A DNA stretch of 64,000 nucleotides from Spongilla lacustris (Eukaryota; Porifera; Demospongiae; Spongillida; Spongillidae). Both the position numbers and the translations under genes were made by a program. Where the stretch lies: positions 5,079,720 through 5,143,719 of the forward strand of contig OX442433.1 of NCBI GenBank assembly GCA_949361645.1. The letters run 5' to 3'. The notes beneath the pieces are model-generated. The model did no database searches. It was not told the origin of the DNA and was given only the letters and a program-made list of their open reading frames with translations. Shown here in pieces: positions 22,144-34,368 of this stretch (the stretch's first letter is position 1; each line of letters opens with the position of its first letter).

Positions 22144-23282
22144 GGTGGGCTATGCTCACTATGGAGAACTAGAGGAGAGGCAATCTTCTCAAGATGACCT
22201 GTTTACCTCTCATGATGTCATATGTCTACTTGTTTTGCCACTCAAATAGCATCACTACACATTTGTGATGCACTCACTTTGTGATGGCACAGATGGTTCT
22301 CTACATACCCAGCTTACATTGCATGCAGAACATCTCAGGGTTACATCATCCCCAGATGTGTCAAATGTCAAAAGCTATTTTCAGCTCAGCTGAGAATGCT
22401 ATGCACTCAGAGCTGGTTCTTTTTTTTGCCCTGTACTTCGTTAGCCTCTGCCCACACACTCTGCAATGTATGGAAATTGTAATCCATACCTATAATGTAT
22501 AGGGCAAAACCACAACGTACGTCGATTATTCATGCAATACGCTCAGCTTGTTCGTGGTGACAGAAAATGCGTTGCCACTTCAGGTTAGTAAATTCTGGTA
22601 GCCACATGCCTCCTGAGCATCGCTGTAGTACTCATACCTTCCAGTTCAGTCACCAAAGGCTACATCGTCGCATTTAGTAACGCCCTCCTTCTAAATACGT
22701 ATCGCGTGACCTTGCTAAACGGTATGCGCATGCTATCTATGTGGAATTTCAATTGTGCGCATTGACTGGACATGACAGGAAAAGGAATGCAGTGTTTGAG
22801 TTCGTTTTCACTTTTTGATTTGCTAGTTCTGGTGAGTTATGGTTTGCTTTTAAACATCAGATGTCTATAATGAGCCATCAGTTAAGAAATATATGGTAAT
22901 ACCGTAAATGATCTAATTATTGACTTAGTTTCCAGCCGCATACAACCGTGCATGATCAGAGCCCGGCGTCTCGTGAGCTAGCGCCATTACCATTATATTA
23001 TTGATAAATGACATAATTGTTAATAAATGTTACGTAATATGTCTACTTTACGAATAAATTAGTGCGGTAGAAATTAAATTTTTGTCTTGATTTTTGTACA
23101 AGAATGGCTCATGATATAAATATATAAATTATAGATTCACAATCAGACCGATTTATCGTACTTAGTCCATGTGTTAAAAAATCAATTTGAAAAAAAAGAG
23201 CTAAATGTCCGCCTATGTATGGGCAATTTCTCCATATGTGTGCTAGTTTGATACAGAAACTGTAACATTGCATGTATGTACT
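22144..23282. other. Region between the two RAG1-RING copies
   Basis: On the minus strand near 22250-22345 a cysteine-containing phrase (DVTLRCSACNVSWVC) may be a remnant of the N-terminal part of copy A, but it is short and followed by stops. The rest shows nothing recognisable. Confidence 0.3.
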
Positions 23283-24075
23283 TACTGCTCCTCCCGTAGG
23301 TGGTTGGATTGTGCTGTTTTGAAGAAGTTCATGTAGAACTTGTGCTGCTATCATGGCTTGTTGTGCTGACGGCAATGGTGTGTGTTGTAAGGCTAAAGCT
23401 CAAGCCATAACATCTGTCCCACAAGATGTACAATGCACCATTATGTCACCAAGCAACCGAATGATAAAGCTCTGGAGGCTGTATGAGCTCGGCGGGCTGA
23501 AGACTGGTGACTGGATAGCAGCAGGGGCACTTGAGTCATACAGTGACATGAATCCACTCCTTAAGACACGAGCTACAAACGGCATAGGCATAGCATGGTA
23601 GCTCTATAGGTTGATGTAGCATGTACAAACAAATTGGACACTTAACTGATCTACCATTGACAATATCTGTTTTGTTGACACAGAAAGCACCAGTACTTTG
23701 GTGATAATAGCAGGTGGTCTATCACAGCCATGATGCCTGTTGGTGTGTACCATAGCTGCTACATGCCTACAGAATAACATGTTAAGCTACATGAACCTGT
23801 ACCTTACAAGTGTCAGCAGTGTATGTGGACCAGTTATATGGCTGCTCTTGACACTTGTATTGGTTCTTACACCTGCACCCTCAACATTGCCTTATGGCAC
23901 AAATGTGCAGAGTAATTGTGGGTGGATCTCCTCCTGGTGTGTTGAGACACTGAGACCAAAGACTATCAGTGTAGGTGCTGCACTGGTATGTAGGCTCTGG
24001 CTTTGTTGGTTTGCCATTGGCTTTGACTCCTCTATGAAGTTTGCACCCACATACGATGCCGATCGCCATTTGTGG
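23283..24075 (-). pseudogene. RAG1-RING-type multicopy gene, decayed copy B
   Basis: On the minus strand, 24075-23881 encodes a stretch with GVKANGKPTKPEPTYQC and SLWSQCLNTPGGDPPTI. Then 23643-23514 gives the RING: KCPICLYMLHQPIELPC, VCSSCLKEWIHV, an in-frame TGA, then KCPCCYP. In another frame LLGDIMVHCTSCGTDVMA and, after a stop, HTPLPSAQQAMIAAQVLHEL and PPTGGA follow. The order of RING, CxxC and PTGG parallels copy A (TPEEEKQAAGLLKRV, ATGEA). At least one stop and one frameshift are present, so this is a pseudogene unless unrecognised introns remove them. It has no C-terminal exon. Confidence 0.6.
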
Positions 24076-24337
24076 TGGGATTCCATAGCTATTTATGAGG
24101 TGGTGCGCATTATTCATGAAGCGGATGGTGTGTTATTGTGTATTTCTGTGCGTGGCAGGAACTGCGGCACCACGAGTAAAACACATATTCCTACGTGAAA
24201 AAGATTGATCGTTCCACTTCTGCGTCTTTTTGTACCACTTATAAGGGCGGAAAAAAAGATACGAAGGCCAGACTGAATGGCATTTTTCGCGCCATTTGGA
24301 GAGTACAATATGCACGTGGCAAAGTGTAGAATCTCGC

Positions 24338-24951
24338 CAGTGGCGTATTTAGGGGGGGGGCTCAGGGGGCTAGGGCACCCCCCTCCGATACAAAAATGAA
24401 TATAATTAAAATAAAATTAACTCAAATAGTGAGTACGCCGGCTCGTAATTTCCCTTCGTAGCGAGCTAGGTATACTACGTTATTCAATTCACTTCTATTA
24501 TTAACATCACTATACAAGATTATTACCGTAAAGTCCCCTCTGCCCCCACCGAAAAAAAATGTCTCGTGTTCAAACGAGCGTATCTTCGTAATCATGAACG
24601 CAGCTGCGTACCGTTATTTAAAACCCTGTTGGAGTACCAGTTTTTTTTTCTCCTGAAATACTAAACAGGATGTCGGAAGCGTTAACGATTATGAAGATGC
24701 GCTCGTTTAAACACAAGACATTTTTTTCAGTGTGGGGGTGGGGGGGGGGGGGGGGGGGGGGGGTATTATTTAAAATAATGACTGTAGTGATTCACATCCT
24801 TGGCGATTGCAGACATTCTTGCCGATTGAACCGTTGTATTCAAGTTCTGTTAGACTATACTGCTGAGTGGGCGTGGTTGCAAAAATTTTGCGCGCGCGAA
24901 GCGCGCTGTCTGTTTGGCACCCCCCTCCATCAATTTCTGGATACGCGCCTG
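24338..24951. mobile_element. hAT-like non-autonomous element
   Basis: The left end is CAGTGGCGTATTTAGGGGGG; the right end reverse-complemented is CAGGCGCGTATCCAG followed by a G-rich stretch. CAGTGGCG ends are common in hAT elements. No clear 8-bp target duplication remains (AATCTCGC against CTCGCTAC). It carries a nested MITE at about 24524-24770 and has no transposase. Confidence 0.6.
24524..24770. repeat. MITE with ACCGTAAAGT / GCCCCCACCG ends, copy 1
   Basis: The left arm (CTGCCCCCACCGAAAAAAAA, then TGTCTCGTGTTCAAACGAGC and GTATCTTCGTAATCAT) is mirrored by the right arm (ATTATGAAGATGCGCTCGTT ... ACATTTTTTTCAGTGTGGG). A second copy at 62168-62412 shares both arms. A long G run marks the right end. 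Confidence 0.75.
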
Positions 24952-25205
24952 CTCGCTACGCGTTGGGACATGCGTTTAAGTGAAAATAAAAAACAAACTA
25001 GTTTTACTAGTTAGAAAAGTTCTCAAGATGTGCATTACTGCTACAAGTTTTGCATTTTTGATGGGTGAACTTTTAATGAGATGGCGGCTAGCCACGATTG
25101 ACTTGAACCGTAAATGATGTCAGTGTGTTCTATTTATACGCCTTTTGTCCACTCGAAACAGCCGTGCCGTATATTATATGGCTTACGTTCATTCCTTCCG
25201 TAATG

Positions 25206-25661
25206 GCCCTTTGCATGAAGTACGATAAACGTCACGTCCGGAGTAAAAACCACAGCGGTTGCCTAGAGACAATGTGTCACGTTCGCGGACCTTTGCGTAA
25301 TAAAATGGCAACGCTCATAGTCATTCCTTCCCGCTTGGACAGTGATCCTTCGGCCGATTCAGTTCCTGGTCAAACTATGCTGCCAACAGTAAGCTTGACC
25401 GAGTCTGACATACCCGGAGCCTTTTTTAATGGATGGCTTTAAAAAGGCTCTGGGTATGTCAGACCCAGTCAAACTTACTGTTGGCAGCATAGTTTGATCA
25501 GGAACTGGATCGGCCGAAGGATCAATGTCTGAGCTGACTCCAAGCGTTGCCATTTTATTACGCAAAGGTCCGCGGACGTGACACAATGTCTCTATGCAAC
25601 CGCCGTGGTTTTTACTCCAGACGTGACGTTTATCGTACTTCCGATCTTTCATGCAAAGGGC
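25206..25661. repeat. 456-bp foldback element
   Basis: Two arms of about 220 bp are inverted complements. The left starts GCCCTTTGCATGAAG and the right ends CTTTCATGCAAAGGGC; both carry TACGATAAACGTCACGT and ACTATGCTGCCAACAGTAAG. They meet near 25430-25440. The frames reading the same protein text on both strands are a consequence of the palindrome. It ends about 330 bp before the ATG of VPS4 copy 2. Confidence 0.9.
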
Positions 25662-25987
25662 GTGTCTGAGCACGAGACCACCATGGGTGCGGTTAACAAT
25701 GTACACCATGATGAATACATGTATACACCTGCATTCATCATCGTGACATCATCTGGCGTGGTGGGCCATGCTCTAGGCGCCTGGCCTGGCCTGGGCCGTG
25801 GTGTCTACATCTCAGCTTGAACCTTAGGATGGATGAATGTCCCTAGCTGGACATCCTCATGTCACTCGACGATACAATACAATTAATACCACAAACGCCA
25901 CAAACTCTATGGTACGGATGCATAGACCGGAAGCGAGGTAAAATTAAACGCGTGATGAGCTCGTGATCAGTATTTATCGGAGTGAAG

Positions 25988-28900
25988 ATGTCTAATTCCA
26001 ATGCCATGGAGGTGAGTGCCGTGTCATGTAGGGCCAACGCATGGACGGATTGATTGCTACTAACAGAAAGCCATCGAGCTGGTCAAGAAGGCCACCGAGG
26101 CGGATAACGAACAGAAGTACGAAGAAGCCTTGCCCCTCTACCAACACGCAATAGACTACTTCCTTCATGCGTTGAAGTGTTAGTCTTTGTACTTTGTAGC
26201 CTTTAATGCCAAGATTTCACACACACACGCACGCACACACATGCACACACAAAAACGTTCACACACACAAACGTTCACACACACGTTCACACACACACAC
26301 ACACGTTAGATGAGGCACATGGTGAACGCTCGAAGCAAAGCATCAAAGAAAAATGTCAGCAATATTTAGAAAGAGCCGAGGCTCTAAAGAAGTTCCTTGC
26401 TAAGAACAAGGGTAAGAAGGTACACGCGGACGGACCTACAGCCAGTAAGGAGAAGAAACCGCCAGGGTAGGCGTGTATTAGAACCTTGGGAATGAATGAA
26501 ATCAAACGGACAGCTGTTCTTTTTGTTAGTAGTAGCAGCAGCAGTGGTAAAAAGGACGAGGATGATGAAGAGGAAGAAGATGGCGACAAGAAGAAACTGA
26601 AGGACCAGCTCAGTGGTAAGGTCTATACCGCTGTGCCAGTGTAGGCCCCACCCAGTACCAATGTGGGGTCCTCTTTAGGTGCAATCGTTCAGGAGAAGCC
26701 CAATGTAAAATGGGATGACATCGCTGGATTGCAGGTGGCCAAGGAGGCACTGAAAGAAAGTGTTATTTTACCTGTCAAGTTTCCTCACCTCTTCACAGGT
26801 ATGTGTGTTTATGCACTGAAGGGAGAGGGGGAAGTGGGAGGAGAAGGGAAGGGGGAACAATTGTGTCATGTCTGAAGCTGTTATCTATTGTTCATTACCT
26901 GATTGTGTGACACATAGGAAAACGAAAACCCTGGCGAGGTATTCTGCTGTATGGAGTAAGTGAAACTTGGGATGGGGTGGGTAGAAGGCATGCTTCTAGT
27001 CATTGATCTGAAGTACAGTAGTCTCCTGCCAGTGCCTTGTACCCCCAGTGATGGTTGTTTTACACGTAACCCTCATAGCAGTGGCAATGCAAATATTGTG
27101 GGCACACGCAACCTAACAAAGGTTGGTGTCCAACGAATACAATTATCAGCAAGATAACGAAATCATAACCATTGTCAGCACCACAATAAGGAGGTGAGGG
27201 TGGGAAAGTTAGCTTTCACAAATTACTTTACCAATAGCCCAAAAAGCTTAATGCTAGTGGGTGTGGGGAGATTACCTAAAGGGACATACTTGAACATTCA
27301 AGCCCAAAAAGTAACCTAGGCCTCAGAAACATGCAAGCCCACTTTCTACTGTTCACTAACACACACACGCACGCACACACACACACACACACGCACACAC
27401 ACAACACACGCACATGCACACAACACCACACACGCATACACACACATGTAGTGTGTAAGCAGTTTGTATAAGAAGGCATTTTGGTCATTAAGGGCTACAA
27501 CTTGTCACCATACCTTGTCTTCCTCCATTGCATTCCACTTCAACCTACCTTTGAATGGCTATTATTTGGAACCAAGGCTGCTTAATATTAAGGCAAGGAG
27601 AAAAGAAAAAGCATGCAATTATTAGAACTTGTGGTTGCAAATATTAATCAATCCCATTTAATAGGACCTTACCTAATATCAGCACTTGATATGTGCAAGT
27701 CTATTGTACTAAGTGTCATCCTGGAGATACAATTGTAAGCACAGCATAAAACTTTTGCCGTTTTGGCTGTTTAAGGGACCTAGTTCCATTTCATGGTAGA
27801 AGCACGTAGTGCAAGTTCTTATAGGATTGGGCTGAAGTAACTAAGGTTTAAACCCGATACTCATACTGACCCATGCAAGTGGAGCTGCAATACACATACT
27901 TTTTTATTTATTTTTAAGTTGGTTGAAAGCTCTTAATCACCTTCAGTGACAAGAACTAGTCCTTCAAAACAGCAATTTTTGGTTAAAGTGTCCAAACCTT
28001 AGCACTTTTACTGTGTGTAGTACATGCAATCATCGTAGTTAATGCATGGAGCATAATGATACCTCCACTAGTATGGCTTGTTTTACAGGTATCAAAAGAG
28101 TTTTAACCTGATCCTAATAAGACAATGTAACTAGGTCCCTTAATGAATAAATGCCGGACGCTAGGTAAACCTAGTGTTTGCTAGGTTAACCTAGTGTTTT
28201 TTTTGAGGGTTTAAAAAACTTCCATTGATCTTTGAAAAGGGGATGCTCATACTACCAATATTTGTTCCCTCAAGTTGGATGTGCAATAAAGCATGTTTAC
28301 CATAGCTAGATGCTGAAAGGTTCCTGATCAATGCAAAGTGTGCCCGAATCTAGATCCCAAGCTGTGTAGATATAGCTGTGACATTTACATCACAGTGGAG
28401 AACATCATACTTGGCCATATAATTTTGTCCCTATTCTAATTTGTTTTTTCCCGTACTAGTATGGGCTAAAATTAAAATGATTACATACATCCATTGTCTG
28501 GGTACGAGATAATCAAATAACGGGAGGAAAGAGGGTGGTGTACTTGTCTCACGTGGTGCAATTTTATGTATTTGTCTCACGTGGTGCATATGTATAGTAA
28601 CTTATCATAGTGACATATTGTAATTCAGACCCGCCTGATGTCATTTAACATGTAAAATTACATAACGTTTGGCCAAAATTAGGCGTTTGGGTCCGGAGTC
28701 GAGATCCAAAAGACTTTTATTGCTTATTTCTACGCTAACACGATAGGTTATTGCCAGGATTTGTTCAAGCGCTACCTATCCGATCCAGTTGAGCGTGTCT
28801 ATATTGTTTTAAATTCAGAAACCTTGTCAGAAAAAAGTGTCCCTTTTCTGGTAACAGGCGTACCCTCTGAACTCTAAACAAACGCAGGTCCTCGGCGGAA

Positions 28901-31900
28901 GTGGTTACAAGGCTGGCAGTAGCTCCAAACATCGTGTAGGGAGTTGAACTACTAGGTACATCGGTATTTGTGGCTATTGGAACCCTTCCGACTAATTGAG
29001 TTCGACAAAAAAAACATTCGAATTTCACGGACACGGTGTTATGAAATTTCTGCCATTGAATAGATGCATATACAGTACGCTTCAGAATAAAGTTGGCGCT
29101 GTAATTGCGTTATGATCGGAATTAGTTACTTTATGACCGTAAAATAATTACGCTCCGACCGCAACATAATTATAAGGTTGTTACGTTACGTTATGGTCAC
29201 CAAAAGGCTTATAACCAAACACATCAGTCATGTCCAAAGCACATGTCCAGGAACTGCAAATGGGCAGGCAGCTGTAAGTGTTGATTCGAGGAGTAGCTCG
29301 TCAGAGTAAACAGGCATGCCCCTCCGACCTCCTAGCGTAATTGGTGCCCGAGGCGACACACCTGTATAATACTACGGCGATAGAACGGTTCTGGAATCGT
29401 TCTGTCACGGTAGTGTGAACGTAGTGTAAGATGCTAGCTTGGCTATCCCCTCGTTTACAGTGGTTTTGCACGTTATCTTATACACCCCATGACCATGTAC
29501 ATAACTGATGCGATTTATCAGAGTAAACAGGCACCTCCCCCCTGCTCATGTTATTACAGAAGTCATGCTTACAGACAGATAAAAATGAGTGAAATAAAGT
29601 TCATTAACCCCATAACTTCTCACCCATTGACCACACCCATGGGCCCTCATAGCCAGAAAGTTCATTAACCCCATAACTTCTCACCCATTGACCACACCCA
29701 TGGGCTCTCTTAGCCGGAGAGTTCATTAACCCCACAACATCTCACCTATTGACCACACCCATGGGCCCTCTTAGCCGGAGAGTTCATTAACCCCACATCA
29801 TCTCACTCATTGACCACACCCATAGGCCCTCTTAGCCAGAGAGTTCATTAACCCCACAACATCTCACTCATTGACCACACCCATGGGCCCTCTTAGCCGG
29901 AGAGTTCATTAACCCCAGAACATCTCACTCATTGACCACACCCATAGACTCTCTTAGCTGGAGAGTTCATTAACCCCACAACATCTCACTCATTGACCAC
30001 ACCCATGGGCCCTCACAGCCGGAGAGTTCATTAACCCCTCAACATCTCACCCATTAACCACACCCATAGGCCCTCTTAGCCGGAAAGTTCATTAACCCCA
30101 TAGCTTCTCACTTATTGGCCACACCCATGGGCCCTCTTAGCCGGAGAGTTCATCCCATGGGCACAAACAGGGCTCTCATGAGAGCTGAAAGAGTTCACCG
30201 CATGATTTGGAGCTTTGAAAGATACATGTAACTTTGCATCTAAATTAAATATGCATTTTCCACATACCAAAATAAGTTTCAGTGCTTTGTGCCAGGGCAG
30301 GGGTACATTTCCATTCATGTGTCATTACCACACTTTTTACAATCCATGGAACCACTCCTGCAAGACCAACCAGACCACTACTTTACAGTGTTGGAGACAG
30401 TTTTTCAGGAATGGCCAGACATTTGGCCAGTATATAAGTAAATAAATTGGTTTTTGGCCTGTTTAACTGGACATCATATGAATTGCATCCAAATCAATAT
30501 GTCTATGTACATATGTAATTCATGAGCGTGTTTGTGAGCAATTAGATTTTACATGTAATGTACACTATCTTTACAAGTGGGGGGGGGGGGGGGGGGGGGG
30601 GGATTTCACAGATTCCACCCACAAACCCTTCCCCTCACACCTCAGGTGGTAACAATTATAATTCATAGCTACTTAGATGGCCTCTGGTTTCCCACAATTG
30701 TGCTCATTAACCCACCAATAATCTCCTTATTGTACAAGAAAAGGTTTATATTCATGCACCAAACATGTGACATGTACATGTACAGATAACATGGCAACAT
30801 CTACCAAGCAGAGGTCAAGCCCTAACCTTGTTCTCTAAACAACAGCTACCCCCATCAGAGTCTGGGGTTGTGTTGACACTTTCCATATCAAATAACAGTC
30901 ACAAATTTGCTTTACAGTGCATAACATGCTAGTTGATGATAAATTTTTTGCATCACTTTTACATTTGAGTGGATTTTTTAACAACATGGTTTGGGATATC
31001 CAAAATCTAATTACAGAATATTTTTTATGCATCATCTGACATTAAAAGTACAAAACCACAACTGCTCACGTGACTTCCTGATTGCATATCGTTTCATTTT
31101 CAGTAACTACCCTAAATAAGTAGTTGTTAAGGTATTTCTCCACCGTTACATGCTGGATTGCGCTGAAATTCGGTATGTAAGTGTAGCATGGCCTCTTATC
31201 GAAAACTATCGTGTCCGATTTTGAATGCGGGAAACAGTTTCGGTATTGGCATCCTTTAAGGACAGATTTTAGAGGGAATTGTGCTTAGTATGGAGTTTCG
31301 TTGCGTGCGCGATCTGAGGTCCCAGGATCAGCTAGTAGATAGTAAAATGATGGTTAAATCCAAATCAGTTGCATTCGTGACTTTACTGATGGTTTGGCAG
31401 CGAATAGAAAGCCTCTAAGTCGGAGGATGAAAAAAAGTCGGCCATATACAATGAATAACATTATAAAGTTGACGTCATTGTATTTTGTGGGAGTGGTGAT
31501 CAAGTCGACAACGGTTCTTTTCCTCTTCAGAGGTGCCCAAATAGGTGATGATGCTTTCCTACATCTGATTTATCGCCCGCTTGTGGTCTCCAGCAGGGTT
31601 TGGTTCTGAAAAGAACGCTACCACTCCCACTTTTCAGCCAATGACGTCAACTCTATAATGTTATTCATTGTATATGGCCGACTTTTTTTCATCCTCCGAC
31701 TTAGAGGCTTTCTATTCGCTGCCAAATCATCAGTAAAGTCACGAATGCAACTGCTTTGCATTCAACCATCATTTTACTATCTACTAGCTGATCCTGGGAC
31801 CTCAGATCGCGCACGCAACGAAACTCCATACTAAGCACAATTCCTTCTAAAATCTGTCTTTAAAGGATGCCAATACCGAAACTGTTTCCCGCATTCGAAA

Positions 31901-33527
31901 TCGGACACAGTAGTTTTCGATAAGGGGCCATGCTACACTTACACACCGAATTTCAGCGTAATCCAGCACGTAACGGTGGAGAAATCCCTTAAAAACTACT
32001 TATTTAGGGTAGTTACTGAAAATGAAACGATATGCAATCAGGAAGTCACGTGAGCAGTTGTGGTTTTGTACTTTTAATGTCAGATGATGCGTAAACAATA
32101 TTCTGTAATTAGATTTTAGATATCCCAAACCATGTTGTTAAAAAGTTCACTCAAATGTAAAAGTGATGCAAAAAATTTTATCATCAACTAGCATGTTATG
32201 CACTGTAGGTCGATACTTTTAACTAAGTGTACTGTATATGTTTTAAAGTGGTTCCATGCAGAACGTTTAATTACACGTGAGCAAAATGTACTAATTTTTA
32301 TATTTCTTAATCTTCCCAAAAAGAAAAATTGGATCCATCATCCATGACAGAGGTTACTGATGCACATACTTCAGGTTCAGGGTTATGTTGTATTCATTCG
32401 CTTGCACCCAAATCACATTGAATAGTAAAAGTAGGGATTGCAGCAATACAGCAGTGCATCAATGATTCCAATAAATGCACCGTAGCAAAGTTGCTTTGTT
32501 ACCTACTAAACAAGGCACAACTTTAATAACTTGTGGTGGTTAAGTGATATTGGCTGGTAATTGGCGAGGTCTGTCTGGCTGAGGCATTTTTGCATCATAT
32601 TTCTTCTTGCTCTCATACTCACGTCTTAATTATCATGCAATATTGTGTCTTGATAAAACACATCTGTTGCGCACATACATGTTATGCAGCATGACTACAC
32701 ATACTTTCCTTCAGCCTCCAGGTACTGGGAAATCTTACCTTGCTAAGGCTGTAGCAACAGAAGCTGACTCCACTTTCTTCTCTATTTCCTCATCTGATCT
32801 GGTGAGCAAGTGGCTAGGAGAAAGTGAGCGTCTAGTCAAGAACCTGTTTGAACTTGCGAGAGCCAACAAACCAGCCATTATCTTCATTGATGAAGTGGAC
32901 TCACTTTGTGGTGCAAGGACTGACAATGAGAATGATGCCACGCGAAGGATAAAAACAGAGTTCCTAGTTCAAATGCAAGGAGTTGGTGTTGATAACGATG
33001 GGATATTGGTCCTTGGAGCTACCAACATACCCTGGGGGTTGGATGCTGCCATCAGAAGAAGATTTGAAAAGCGAATCTATATTCCACTTCCTGAAGACAT
33101 AGCTAGAAGACGTTTGTTTGAGCTCAACATCGGAAACACTCCATCATGTCAACTCACGCCTGATGACCTAAATGGACTTTCAAAAATGACAGAAGGCTAC
33201 TCTGGGGCAGACATTAGCATACTTGTGCGAGAAGCCCTGATGATGCCCATCCGTAAAGTTCAAACGGCTACACATTTCAAGAAGGTTCGAGGCCCCATGC
33301 CATCAGATCCTACTCAAACAGTTGATGATCTATACACACCATGTGCACCACGAGATTCAGGTGCAAAGGAGATGTCATGGATGGATGTACCAGGAGACAA
33401 ACTGCTTGAGCCACCCATTACTCATATGGATTTTCTGAAAGCCCTGGAGCATACACGCCCCACTGTTAATGACAAAGACCTGGAGCAGTTCGTTAAGTTC
33501 ACAGCGGACTTTGGACAAGAAGGATAA
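25988..33527 (+). CDS. VPS4: VPS4 AAA ATPase, copy 2
   Basis: Exons are 25988-26011, 26067-26178, 26310-26466, 26530-26615, 26679-26798, 26918-26955 and 32715-33527, all GT-AG and in phase, predicting 449 residues. The MIT domain occupies about 9-75; the linker encoded by exon 4 is serine- and acid-rich ([16 protein letters not shown]). The AAA module has Walker A PPGTGKS at 180-186 and Walker B IIFIDE with Glu about 239. It ends DFGQEG. Introns 1-5 are 55-131 bp, but intron 6 (26956-32714) is 5.8 kb and holds a CA repeat, a TTAA MITE, a 61-bp satellite, a G tract and a 1.3-kb palindrome. Whether exon 7 is still spliced across it needs transcript data. Exons 1-3, exon 7 and both flanks are near-identical to copy 3, with which it forms an inverted pair. 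Confidence 0.93.
27357..27447. repeat. (CA)n microsatellite in VPS4 copy 2 intron 6
   Basis: Interrupted CA/CGCA repeats. Another CA-rich tract with ACGTTC interruptions lies in intron 2 at 26219-26304. Confidence 0.95.
27775..28139. repeat. TTAA-flanked MITE
   Basis: TTAA at 27771-27774 and 28140-28143 flanks ends GGGACCTAGTT and AACTAGGTCCC, which are perfect 11-bp inverted complements. The 365-bp interior has no coding capacity. The structure fits a non-autonomous piggyBac-like element; the terminal GGG is inverted relative to the CCC of classical piggyBac, so the family is not certain. Confidence 0.75.
29600..30150. repeat. 61-bp tandem repeat, about nine copies
   Basis: Unit TTCATTAACCCCACAACATC continues through TCACTCATTGACCACACCCA and TGGGCCCTCTTAGCCGGAGAG. 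Copies are 85-95 percent alike by eye. It lies inside VPS4 copy 2 intron 6. Confidence 0.95.
30914..32207. repeat. 1.29-kb palindromic foldback element
   Basis: Arms 30914-31498 and 31621-32207 are near-perfect inverted complements: the left begins TACAGTGCATAACATGCTAG and the right ends with its reverse complement. They flank a unique 122-bp centre. Small differences (for example TTTAGAGGGAATTG against CAATTCCTTCTAAA) show some age. No transposase is encoded. The flanks show no obvious target duplication. Confidence 0.93.
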
Positions 33528-33724
33528 TATAGTCAACATGGAATGTTTTGTTCATGTGTTTACTGTGTAGAAGTGCATAGGTGGTAGCATTAATGTGTGC
33601 ATTTTGGTCTATATATTTGTATTCAGAGTGTTTGTTTAACAATGCCACAATGTGTCCATATGTGCGAGGGTTTTTTTTTTTTTTTTCAGTTTAAAAAATC
33701 TGGTATAATTTTAAAAAATATATA

Positions 33725-34300
33725 AATACTGTGCTCGATACTGTGTGATATTTGCTAAGCACAGGGATAAACTATATACATGCTACTTGCGGTGCCCAAT
33801 ACAGAGGCAGCATTGCCAACGGACACTCTGTAGAAGGAATGAGAGGGTCTGGTGGTCATGTGTGATACCCTTCTGGTGCCTGCTAATATCAGTGAGCAAA
33901 CTGAGAGCATCAGAGCCAAGGGCACCTGAGGTCTCAATTGCAATTGGGACAAAATGGTGTGATCTGGACAGCAGAGCATATTTCTCCTTTCTGGCTTCAG
34001 CAGCTGTGGCTACAGCTCTAGCTTTCCTTGTGGCAACAGATATGCATGATGTTGCGAAGGTGGCAGGCAACACAAGTAAAGTCCCAAACAAGACACTGGC
34101 CAAACTTCCATGGGGCAATAGAACAACTATCAGTTTGCTTACCATCTGATCTGCATAGGCCAATGGGCTCAAGGGCTGATGGTACATTGATAACAGCCCT
34201 TGAGCCCACAGGCCTATGCAGATCAAATGGTAAGCGAACTGCATGATAGTTGTTCTATTGCCTCATTGAAGTTTGGCCAGTGTCTTGTCAGAGTTTGATA
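33725..34300 (-). mobile_element. 3' fragment of a LINE-type element (type B tail)
   Basis: The minus strand encodes EARKEKYALLSRSHHFVPIA, then IETSGALGSDALSLLTDIS and a tail near SFLLQSV/SVGNAASVLGTAS, which I recall as the C terminus of LINE proteins in sponge and cnidarian genomes. The part 33725-33925 belongs to the inverted duplication and recurs at about 39605-39800. A hairpin (34089-34290) follows. Confidence 0.55.
34089..34290. repeat. Inverted repeat with about 90-bp arms
   Basis: AAGACACTGGCCAAACTTCC, CAATAGAACAACTATCA and TCTGCATAGGCC on the left are mirrored on the right up to GGCCAGTGTCTTG. The centre is near 34185. It is made of the LINE type B tail sequence and its inverted copy. 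Confidence 0.85.
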
Positions 34301-34368
34301 TGCACACCCAAACATTTATATTGGCCTTACATGTAGACCCCTGGCCACAGACTTGGTTAGGGTGAGGT

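Noticed and set aside
23740..24198. Plus-strand 152-codon frame with hydrophobic segments
   Set aside because: The minus strand over the same bases carries the RAG1-RING copy B N-terminal text with conserved cysteines; the plus frame is a shadow.
25125..25709. Two frames on opposite strands with the same protein text
   Set aside because: They are mirror images produced by the foldback element.
33745..34149. Plus-strand 134-codon frame as a gene
   Set aside because: The minus strand reads a LINE C terminus (HHFVPIAIETSGALG) over the same bases, and the plus-strand similarity to 35616-35945 is the antisense of the same repeat.
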